Position numbers and translations under genes: made by a program. Shown here piece by piece: positions 1-5,139 of a stretch of DNA of 5,139 bases. This stretch comes from Verrucomicrobiota bacterium (GTDB lineage Bacteria > Verrucomicrobiota > Verrucomicrobiia > Opitutales > Opitutaceae), in assembly GCA_023447015.1 (NCBI GenBank), contig JAEXPG010000607.1, forward strand, positions 1 to 5,139, in the 5' to 3' direction. The notes below the pieces were generated by a model. That model did no database searches and was not told the DNA's origin. It was given only the letters and a program-made list of their open reading frames with translations. The first letter of the stretch is position 1, and the number at the start of each line of letters is the position of its first letter.

Positions 1-189
1 CGGGCGTCGGCAGAGGCTTGGTGAAGATCGGATCAATTTCCGCCGGCGACCGGAGTGGACCTTGAGAAGCGGGGCTGGGCAGCGCAGGAATCGCCGCGTC
101 TCCTCGACTCTGTTTCCACGCCGCCGTTCCGCGCTCCGTCGCTGTTGCCGTGGCGTTGGCGCGAAAACACCGCGGGCGACGTTCCCTCC
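1..189. other. Left flank without a supportable gene
   Basis: Two short forward frames enter from the left edge and stop at 22-24 and 63-65; either could be the tail of an upstream gene, but 7 and 20 residues are too few to judge. A frame on the minus strand stays open to the left edge but lacks an ATG, GTG or TTG start here. The promoter of the peptidase gene should lie in this stretch, but no clear -35/-10 pair is visible. Confidence 0.4.
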
Positions 190-1998
190 ATGAGTATCTC
201 GATGCGTCCTCAACTTCTCTGCGCGGTGTTCCTTGGTGTCGGTGTGCTTGGCGATGCGGTTGCCAAGCCGGTCATCGGGCAGGCACCGCAGAGTGTCACG
301 GTCACCGCGGGGACGAGCGCGACCTTTTCGGTGGGCGCGACGGGCGACGGGCCGCTCCACTTCGAGTGGCGGCGCGATGGTGCAAGCCTCGGGGCTGCTG
401 ATGGCGCGAGCCACACGACCCTGCCGGCAACCCTGGACGACAGCGGTGCGGCGTACTCGGTGGTTGTCACCGACTCGACTGGCAGCACCGCCAGCGGCGA
501 TGCGTTTCTCACGGTGAATCCGGTGGCGCCGCGCTCGTTCACGAACTGGGCGGCGGCGATCGCCGACTCCACGCAACGAGGGCCCCTGGCGATCCCGTGC
601 GCCGATGGTGTGCCGAACCTGCTGAAGTTTGCGCTGGGGATGGAGGCGAACCGGTCGGCCGAGGCCGGGAGATTGCCGGCGGTGCGACCGGTCGCATCCG
701 GGTTGGTCTTCCGTTTCGCGCGGGATCGGCATGCCGCGGCGATCACGACAGCGGTGCAGCGTTCGGTCGGCCTGGCAGCCGGTTCGTGGAACGACGTCGC
801 GGCGACCAAGGTGGCCGACGACGGTGTCTTCGAGACGTGGGAGACGGCGATTGCGGCCGGGGACGCAAGGGCGTTCTTCCGGCTCGGCGTCACGCTAACC
901 AACGCGACCGTGCCGACAATCACCGCCCAGCCCGCGAGCGCCACCGTGGTCGCAGGGCAGGCGCCGACGTTCAGCGTCACTGCGACGGGCACAGGTCCGT
1001 TCGCCTACCAGTGGCGCAAGAACGGTGCGGTGATTCCCGGCGCCACCGGCGCCACTTACACGCCGCCGCCGCTCCTCGCCGGGGACGATGGCGCGCGTTT
1101 CACGGTCCTCGTGACCGGTGGCGCGGGCACCGTCGCCTCGACGGAGGCGGTTGTCGTGGTGCGCACGGCCTCCGGCGTCGCCGCGCTCGTCGACCAGGTG
1201 AGTCTTGCTCGCTACACCGCGAATCTGCGCGACCGGCTCTTCACTCACCTCGGCGACAACCGCGGCCTGCGCAATGGCGCCTTGAGCCCACAGCTCATCG
1301 CGGCCCGGGACATGTTGATCCAGCATTTCGCGGCCTGCGGTTTCACCGTCACCACCGAGACGTTTGGCAGCGGCGGTGGAACGCGAACCAACGTCATCGC
1401 GACGAAGGTCGGGATCGTTCGGCCCGGCGAACTCGTGATCGCGGGCGGGCATTACGACTCCGTGGGCAACCCGGGTGCGAACGACAACGGCAGCGGCACC
1501 GCGGCGCTCATGGAGGCGGCGCAGGTGCTCGGGACCCGCTCGTTCGAGGCCACGCTGCGCATCATCGCGTTTGATGACGAGGAAGGCGGCCTGGTCGGGA
1601 GCTCGGTCTACGCCGACGCCCACCTGAGCGACAACGTTCGCTGCATGCTCAACGTCGACACGATCGCGCAGGACGGTGGCGACCACACGCTCAGCATCGA
1701 CTCGCGCAGCCACCTCGCGATGGAGAACCAGGTCGCCGCCGCGATAGCGCGTTACGGCCAGGGGATCGCCACGGTGGTGCGGCAGACCGGCGACATGAGC
1801 GACCACCTGAGCTTCGAGGCCCGTGGCTTCACGGCCTGCGAGGTCTACAACAACGACTGGTGGGTGTACGGCGATCCGCACAACCACGGCTCGAGGGACA
1901 GCGTCGATACCCCGGGCTACATCAACTTCGAGTTCGCGACGAAGGTGACCCGCGGCGTGGTCGGGTTCCTCGCGGAGCAGGCGGTCCTGGTCGAGTAG
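190..1998 (+). CDS. Secreted M28-family zinc aminopeptidase with two Ig-like domains
   Basis: The 602-residue product is predicted to be an exported metallopeptidase that removes N-terminal residues from peptides with a two-zinc centre. Residues 1-25 form a signal peptide with likely cleavage after A-V-A (23-25). An Ig-like domain follows at about 31-110, then a module at 116-235 containing DGVPNLLKFALG (139-150) and ending FFRLGVT, a second Ig-like domain at about 242-326, and the peptidase at about 335-600. Expected M28 metal and catalytic residues are visible: H421 and D423 (HYDS), D432 (GANDNGSG), catalytic E464 with ligand E465 (DDEEGG), D490 (NVDT), and H564 or H566 near the C-terminus. 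I chose ATG 190 because the frame continues upstream only to a GTG at 55 through an unlikely leader, while 190 places the signal peptide at the N-terminus. ATG 202 is equally possible. Neither has a clear Shine-Dalgarno sequence. The family is clear from motifs; the substrate is unknown. Confidence 0.9.
   Translation: MSISMRPQLLCAVFLGVGVLGDAVAKPVIGQAPQSVTVTAGTSATFSVGATGDGPLHFEWRRDGASLGAADGASHTTLPATLDDSGAAYSVVVTDSTGSTASGDAFLTVNPVAPRSFTNWAAAIADSTQRGPLAIPCADGVPNLLKFALGMEANRSAEAGRLPAVRPVASGLVFRFARDRHAAAITTAVQRSVGLAAGSWNDVAATKVADDGVFETWETAIAAGDARAFFRLGVTLTNATVPTITAQPASATVVAGQAPTFSVTATGTGPFAYQWRKNGAVIPGATGATYTPPPLLAGDDGARFTVLVTGGAGTVASTEAVVVVRTASGVAALVDQVSLARYTANLRDRLFTHLGDNRGLRNGALSPQLIAARDMLIQHFAACGFTVTTETFGSGGGTRTNVIATKVGIVRPGELVIAGGHYDSVGNPGANDNGSGTAALMEAAQVLGTRSFEATLRIIAFDDEEGGLVGSSVYADAHLSDNVRCMLNVDTIAQDGGDHTLSIDSRSHLAMENQVAAAIARYGQGIATVVRQTGDMSDHLSFEARGFTACEVYNNDWWVYGDPHNHGSRDSVDTPGYINFEFATKVTRGVVGFLAEQAVLVE
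1177..1200 (+). repeat. Near-identical 24-base coding segment shared with 3443-3466 (opposite strand), copy 1
   Basis: This segment encodes V-A-A-L-V-D-Q-V (residues 330-337) of the M28 peptidase, at the boundary between the second Ig-like domain and the peptidase domain. It matches the complement of 3443-3466 at 21 of 24 bases. The three differences fall at positions 7, 12 and 24 of the segment; one changes Ala to Pro and two are silent. See the matching entry in the hydrolase. Confidence 0.6.
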
Positions 1999-2159
1999 GA
2001 CTGGCGGGCGCGACTCGGCTTGGTGCCGCGAACGTGCTGTGCGGTGGTGCGGCCGCTCGGCGCGGCGGTTTCCGCCGGGCCCCGGACCAGGCGGCGCGAG
2101 CGCGAAAACCCGGATTGCCCCCGGACCGCGACCTCGGCGGAATACGCGGCGTTTTCCCG
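1999..2159. other. Intergenic gap between peptidase and S4-domain genes
   Basis: This 161-base gap is very GC-rich and contains a small hairpin, CGGCGG (2063-2068) with CCGCCG (2072-2077) around a TTT loop. No U-tract follows, so it is weak as a terminator. No clear promoter elements are seen. The gap is long enough to hold a separate promoter for the S4-domain gene. Confidence 0.35.
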
Positions 2160-2591
2160 ATGACCCCCAACCGCCCCAGTCCGGCCAAATCCACCTCCGC
2201 GGCCCCGATCGAGGTCCGCCTCGACAAGTGGCTCTGGTGCGTGCGCGTGTACAAGACGCGTTCGCAGGCGACGGAGGCGTGCCGTGGCGGCAAGATCACC
2301 CTCGACGGGCAGCACGCCCGGCCGGCGCGCGAGGTGCGGACCGGTCAGATCGTGACGATCAACCTCGGCGGCTGGACCCGGACGCTGCGGGTCGGACCGC
2401 TGCTCGAGAAACGCGTGGCACATGCCGACGTGGGACCGTACATCGAGGACCTCACGCCGCCGGAGGAACGGGAGCGCGGCCGCGAGCGCCATATCCAGAA
2501 TCTGCTGGCCCGGCCCCATGGCGAGGGGCGGCCCACGAAGCGGGAGCGCCGCGCCTTCGACAAGGCATTCCGCGGACCGTACGAGTATTGA
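2160..2591 (+). CDS. hslR: S4-domain RNA-binding protein, Hsp15/HslR-like
   Basis: The 143-residue product is a small cytoplasmic RNA-binding protein. In the Hsp15 family the protein binds free 50S subunits that still carry a nascent chain on tRNA, helping recycle stalled ribosomes. The S4 domain spans about residues 18-65. It opens with RLDKWLW (20-26), then K32-T33-R34, followed by the C-x-x-G-K-I-T-L-D-G strand-turn (41-50) and the 'V.TGQIVTI' strand (59-67). A basic tail with GRPTKRERR (123-131) matches the tail seen in many HslR relatives. Length is close to E. coli Hsp15 (133 residues). ATG 2160 is preferred because it sits 17 codons before the S4 motif; an in-frame ATG at 1860 lies inside the peptidase gene and adds a non-conserved stretch. 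No good ribosome binding site is visible (only GGCGG, 19 bases upstream). It lies 161 bases after the peptidase gene, so co-transcription is uncertain. Other S4 proteins are possible, but the short length and tail favour HslR. Confidence 0.87.
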   Translation: MTPNRPSPAKSTSAAPIEVRLDKWLWCVRVYKTRSQATEACRGGKITLDGQHARPAREVRTGQIVTINLGGWTRTLRVGPLLEKRVAHADVGPYIEDLTPPEERERGRERHIQNLLARPHGEGRPTKRERRAFDKAFRGPYEY

Positions 2592-2592
2592 G

Positions 2593-2648
2593 GCAGGGGG
2601 CGGAGGCGGGTGCAGCGAGTAGCCACGGCCGGTGGCTACTTCCCCTGC
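2593..2648. terminator. Nested hairpin between convergent genes, candidate bidirectional terminator
   Basis: AGTAGCCAC (2618-2626) and GTGGCTACT (2632-2640) form a perfect 9-bp stem with the 5-base loop GGCCG. Outside it, GCAGGGG (2593-2599) can pair perfectly with CCCCTGC (2642-2648), enclosing the inner hairpin. The structure fills the 44-base gap between the S4-domain gene and the hydrolase gene and runs into the hydrolase 3' end, covering its stop codon. Position and symmetry suggest termination of both convergent transcripts. There is no U-tract on either side, so it is not a classical intrinsic terminator; it could instead protect 3' ends or pause polymerase. Confidence 0.55.
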
Positions 2649-3799
2649 AACAGCAGCACCCCGGCGCTCAGCCGGTTGATCGACTGCGCGTCGAGCCAAT
2701 CGCGCGCGGTGGCGCGGTCGAGCAGCTGCGCGTCGAGGAAGGCGGCGATCGTCGGGAAGTACCAGCGGGAGTAGGTGTCGCCGTGGGCGGCAATGCCGTT
2801 GTCGGAGAAATCGCTGTGCTCGGCGCCATCGACGATGCCGTGGTATTTGTTGGGCGCCGGCATGTGTTGGTAGGGCTGGTCGCGGGTGGCGGGATCCGGC
2901 GTCTCGAAACTCGAGTCGAGCGTGCCGCGGAGGGTGAAGACCGGTCGCGTGATGGTGTCCCAGGAGTGTTCGTCGAGCCCGAGGACGCCGGGCCCTTGGG
3001 GCGACAGCGGCACGCCGGCGCGGACGCGGGGATCGGGAAGGCTGACGCTCGGCGCCCCGGGCAGGCCGCTTTCGTGGTATGTGGCTCCCATGATCGCGAG
3101 GGTGGTGAAGGCGCCGAAGGAATGGCCGACCATCGCGATGCGCGCGGGATCGACGCGGCCGGAGAGCAGGGGGCTCGGCGGAGCGGCCCCGAGGATGATA
3201 TCGAGCGCGAAGCTCACGTCGGCGGGGCGTTCGAGGCGCGAGTTGGGCCGCGTGTCGTCGTGGGTGAGCGTCACGCAGATGTAGCCGAGGCCCGCGAGGT
3301 AGCTGCTGAGCTGATCGAAAGCGGAGCGGTTTCCCCCCAGCCCGTGGGAGAGCACGACGACAGGGAACGGTCCCGTGCCGTTGGCCAGTGCCGGGGCTTG
3401 GAGGCGCACGGGCATGGCGTAGCCTCGCGCGGGGTCGGTCCAGACCTGGTCGACCAGCGGGGCGACAGTCATCGTTGCGCGGCCGGGATCGTAGGCGGTG
3501 TCGGGGTCGTAGGCGCGCACGCGCCAGAACGACCGTGGGGCGTTCACAGGGTAGGTGAGGGCGATGCTGGGGCCGGTTGCGACGAGGCTCTGGCCGGCGA
3601 ACTGCCAGTTGGCGAGGTCGGTGGACTGCTGCACGCGGTAGATTCCTGCTGCGGTGGAGGGAAAGGCGAGGCGCACGCCGTTGGTGTCGGCCGTGATCGT
3701 GACGGGCGGTGGTTGCGCGGCGAAGGCGGCGGAGACGACAAGCGCGAGGGCCAACGAGGCAAGGGGTCGTGGGCAGGCGGGCGGAAACAGGCGGAGCAT
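2636..3799 (-). CDS. Secreted alpha/beta hydrolase, predicted dienelactone hydrolase/PAF-acetylhydrolase-like
   Basis: The 387-residue product is an exported serine hydrolase that probably cleaves an ester or similar bond; the substrate cannot be read from sequence. Residues 1-28 form a signal peptide (two arginines, a hydrophobic core, A-F-A-A before Q29). Residues 30-95 are a small beta-rich module with YRVQQSTDLANW (54-65) and FWRV (91-94). The alpha/beta hydrolase domain covers about 112-370. Visible landmarks are the oxyanion-side LSHGLGG (150-156), the nucleophile elbow GHSFG with S227, a candidate acid D295 (RGTLDSS) and the candidate histidine H328 (GAEHSDF). This order and the text around S227 (RVDPARIAMVGHSFGAFTTL) resemble the predicted dienelactone hydrolase group (COG4188). 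The ATG at 3799 is the only sensible start given the signal peptide. A GGAGG (complement of 3821-3825) lies 21 bases upstream, too far for a normal ribosome binding site. The gene converges on the S4-domain gene and diverges from proS, so it is probably transcribed alone. Confidence 0.9.
   Translation of the reverse strand: MLRLFPPACPRPLASLALALVVSAAFAAQPPPVTITADTNGVRLAFPSTAAGIYRVQQSTDLANWQFAGQSLVATGPSIALTYPVNAPRSFWRVRAYDPDTAYDPGRATMTVAPLVDQVWTDPARGYAMPVRLQAPALANGTGPFPVVVLSHGLGGNRSAFDQLSSYLAGLGYICVTLTHDDTRPNSRLERPADVSFALDIILGAAPPSPLLSGRVDPARIAMVGHSFGAFTTLAIMGATYHESGLPGAPSVSLPDPRVRAGVPLSPQGPGVLGLDEHSWDTITRPVFTLRGTLDSSFETPDPATRDQPYQHMPAPNKYHGIVDGAEHSDFSDNGIAAHGDTYSRWYFPTIAAFLDAQLLDRATARDWLDAQSINRLSAGVLLLQGK
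3443..3466 (-). repeat. Near-identical 24-base coding segment shared with 1177-1200, copy 2
   Basis: Read on the minus strand this encodes V-A-P-L-V-D-Q-V (residues 112-119) of the hydrolase, directly before its catalytic domain. It contains the perfect 12-bp palindrome CTGGTCGACCAG (3446-3457). The same octapeptide, with one Ala/Pro difference, precedes the catalytic domain of the M28 peptidase. The similarity could reflect a shared linker or chance in high-GC coding DNA. Confidence 0.6.
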
Positions 3800-3841
3800 G
3801 CCAGGTTGAACGCGCGAGAACCTCCGGGGTTACGCGGGCGA

Positions 3842-3872
3842 AGCACGGCGGACCGGCCCCGTCCGCCGCGCT
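3842..3872. other. GC-rich hairpin in the hydrolase/proS divergent intergenic region
   Basis: CGGCGGAC (3846-3853) pairs perfectly with GTCCGCCG (3861-3868) around the 7-base loop CGGCCCC. After one mismatch, AGC (3842-3844) pairs with GCT (3870-3872). It lies 102 bases upstream of proS and 43 bases upstream of the hydrolase start, so it could sit in either leader transcript or overlap promoter elements. There is no U-tract, no T-box consensus and no recognisable riboswitch. A chance fold in GC-rich DNA is quite possible. Confidence 0.3.
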
Positions 3873-3921
3873 GGTCGCGGCTCGGGTTTCGTCGCCGACA
3901 CCGAGCGGCGCGTCCGGCTGC

Positions 3922-3950
3922 CGCAAATAGCAATTGCCCCGGGGTGGGGC
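3922..3950. promoter_or_regulatory. AT-rich island with palindromes upstream of proS, possible promoter or operator
   Basis: This stretch contains CGCAAATAGCAATTGC, the only clearly AT-richer patch in the 175-base divergent gap. It includes the perfect 8-bp palindrome GCAATTGC (3930-3937) followed by CCCCGGGG (3937-3944). GCCCC (3936-3940) can also pair with GGGGC (3946-3950). Its location 25-53 bases before the proS ATG suits a -10 region or a regulator site, but I see no convincing -35/-10 pair. Treat as a location hint only. Confidence 0.25.
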
Positions 3951-3974
3951 GGTGTTTCTCTCGCGGTTTCGCCC

Positions 3975-5139
3975 ATGAAACTCTGGTCGCAGACCTTCAT
4001 TCCCACGCTCAAGGAAAGCCCCGCCGACGCCGAGATCGCGTCGCACAAGCTGCTGCTCCGCGCCGGCCTCGTGCGCAAGCTCACCGGCGGCGTCTACACC
4101 TACCTGCCGCTCGGGCTGAAGGCCCTCCAGAAGATCAGCCAGATCTGCCGCGAGGAGATGGAGCGCGCCGGCGCCATCGAGGTGCTCATGCCGCACCTCC
4201 ACCCGGCGGAGACGTGGCAGAACGGACCGCGCTGGAACGCCGTGCGCGAGGTCATGTACTCGGTCTCCAGCGCCGGCGCCGGCAAGCGCGGCCCGGCCGA
4301 GCCCGAAATGGTGCTCGGGCCCACGCACGAGGAGGTCGTCACGCCGCTCGTCGCGGGCGACGTCACCAGCTACCGCGACCTGCCGAAGAACATTTTCCAG
4401 ATCCAGACGAAGTTCCGGAACGAGATCCGTCCGCGCTACGGCCTGATGCGTGCCCGCGAGTTCGTGATGAAGGACGGCTACTCCTTCGACGCCGACGACG
4501 CCGGCGCGATCGTCAGCTACCAAAAGATGAAGGAGGCCTACCAGAAGTTCTTCGCCCGCTGCGGCCTGAAGGCGATCAGCGTCGAGGCCGACACCGGCGT
4601 GATGGGCGGCGCGTTCTCGCACGAGTTCATGGTGCCCGCCGAAGTGGGTGACGACGATGTGGTCTATTGCGAGGCCTCCGGCTACGCGGCCAACCGCGAG
4701 AAGGCCACCAGCGGCATCATCCCGGCGGATCTCGCCGACGCCGCCCCCGCGGGCGCGGTCGAGGAGTTCGCCACCCCTGGCGTCACGACGATCAACGGGT
4801 TGACCAAGGAGCCGTACAACGTGGCCGCCGACCGGCAGTTCAAGACGCTGGTCTACATGGGCGACGGCAAGCCGTTCCTCGTGATCCTGCGCGGCTGCGA
4901 CGACCTCGAGGAGGCGAAGCTCGGCTCGCTCGGCTTCACGCTCTTCCGTCCGGCCACGCCGGAGGAGATCGTGCCGGTGATGGGCGCGAAGCCCGGTTCG
5001 CTCGGCGCGGTCAAGGGCTCGATCGCCAACGCGGGCGCGCTCGCCGGCATCTTCGCCGACAACGCCATCCGTCTCGTCGGCAATGGCGTCACCGGCGCGA
5101 ACAAGGACGGTTTCCACCTGCGCAACGTCAACGTGACCC
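3975..5139 (+). CDS. proS: Proline--tRNA ligase, bacterial type with editing domain (3' end cut off by window)
   Basis: ProRS charges tRNA(Pro) with proline in the cytoplasm. The visible 388 codons are open to the window edge with no stop, about two thirds of the usual bacterial length of roughly 570. The N-terminus (MKLWSQTFIPTLKESPADAE) is typical. A class II motif 1 region spans about 30-80 (AGLVRKLTGGVYTYLPLGL, then the helix leading to MPHLHPAE). GPTHEE is at 115-120, motif 2 at 145-171 (TKFRNEIRPRYG, MRAREFVMKDGYSF), and HEF at 216-218. From about 240 the sequence enters the YbaK-like INS editing domain, which removes mischarged alanine; K290 (FKTL) aligns with the editing lysine K279 of the E. 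coli enzyme, and GANKDG near the end matches GANIDG. The rest of INS, motif 3 and the anticodon-binding domain lie outside. Residues 98-111 hold an Ala/Gly-rich stretch just before GPTHEE that looks longer than in E. coli. ATG 3975 fits the family N-terminus; no clear ribosome binding site precedes it. Confidence 0.97.
   Translation, partial: MKLWSQTFIPTLKESPADAEIASHKLLLRAGLVRKLTGGVYTYLPLGLKALQKISQICREEMERAGAIEVLMPHLHPAETWQNGPRWNAVREVMYSVSSAGAGKRGPAEPEMVLGPTHEEVVTPLVAGDVTSYRDLPKNIFQIQTKFRNEIRPRYGLMRAREFVMKDGYSFDADDAGAIVSYQKMKEAYQKFFARCGLKAISVEADTGVMGGAFSHEFMVPAEVGDDDVVYCEASGYAANREKATSGIIPADLADAAPAGAVEEFATPGVTTINGLTKEPYNVAADRQFKTLVYMGDGKPFLVILRGCDDLEEAKLGSLGFTLFRPATPEEIVPVMGAKPGSLGAVKGSIANAGALAGIFADNAIRLVGNGVTGANKDGFHLRNVNVT

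Noticed and set aside
1..60. Minus-strand frame reading PAEIDPIFTKPLPTP toward the left edge, possibly the start of a divergent gene
   Set aside because: The text looks protein-like, but the frame has no ATG, GTG or TTG start within the window and is too short to judge.
55..189. N-terminal extension of the peptidase from GTG 55
   Set aside because: It would bury the signal peptide behind 45 residues rich in Arg, Pro and Trp with no recognisable role.
210..992. A 260-codon minus-strand frame antisense to the peptidase N-terminal half
   Set aside because: It mirrors the Ig-like and linker codons of the plus-strand gene and shows no domain of its own.
1039..1055. Short direct repeat GGCGCCAC twice, 9 bases apart
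   Set aside because: It simply encodes the G-A-T-G-A-T turn that is common in Ig-like domains of this kind.
895..1887. A 330-codon minus-strand frame antisense to the peptidase
   Set aside because: Composition is typical of a shadow frame in GC-rich coding DNA and the plus-strand gene explains the region fully.
2063..2077. CGGCGG-TTT-CCGCCG hairpin as terminator of the peptidase gene
   Set aside because: It is only 6 bp, has no U-tract, and such short GC pairings are expected by chance at this base composition.
2039..4651. An 870-codon open frame on the plus strand
   Set aside because: It overlaps the S4-domain gene and proS in a different frame and is antisense to the hydrolase. The translation is low-complexity and has no domain; the overlapping genes have clear motifs.
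1917..5117. A 1066-codon open frame on the minus strand crossing three genes
   Set aside because: It is antisense to proS and the S4-domain gene, and out of frame with the hydrolase. The product is Arg/Ala/Pro-rich with no recognisable domain. Long antisense frames arise readily in high-GC DNA where stop codons are rare.

Overview
The window is GC-rich bacterial chromosome with four protein genes and no sign of a mobile element, CRISPR array, tRNA or rRNA. The best guess for the source is a member of the Verrucomicrobiota, perhaps Opitutaceae-like. This is inferred from the style of the two secreted enzymes: Ig-like domains, a 'DGVPNLLKFALG' segment, and a 'VQxS..LA..W ... F(F/W)R' module that I associate with exported proteins of that phylum. 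No marker in the window proves the taxonomy.

Layout. Positions 1-189 hold no gene I can support. At 190-1998 (+) lies a secreted, multidomain M28-family zinc aminopeptidase (signal peptide, Ig-like, linker module, Ig-like, peptidase). After a 161-base gap, 2160-2591 (+) encodes a small S4-domain RNA-binding protein of the Hsp15/HslR type. It converges, across 44 bases, on a secreted alpha/beta hydrolase resembling predicted dienelactone hydrolases (2636-3799, -). The convergent junction carries a perfect 9-bp hairpin that includes the hydrolase stop codon, nested inside a second 7-bp pairing, and probably serves as a two-way terminator. A 175-base divergent intergenic region (3800-3974) with a GC hairpin and a small AT-rich island separates the hydrolase from proS. 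The proS gene (prolyl-tRNA synthetase) begins at 3975 (+) and runs off the right edge inside its editing domain.

How the genes relate. There is no evident operon or shared pathway. Two genes are housekeeping translation functions (HslR-like ribosome rescue factor, ProRS). The other two encode exported hydrolases that probably act on peptides and esters outside the cytoplasm. The two exported enzymes share a short substrate-independent module and an almost identical stretch just before their catalytic domains (V-A-x-L-V-D-Q-V, 21 of 24 bases identical on opposite strands). That is the most curious feature of an otherwise ordinary region. I found no convincing previously undescribed system.
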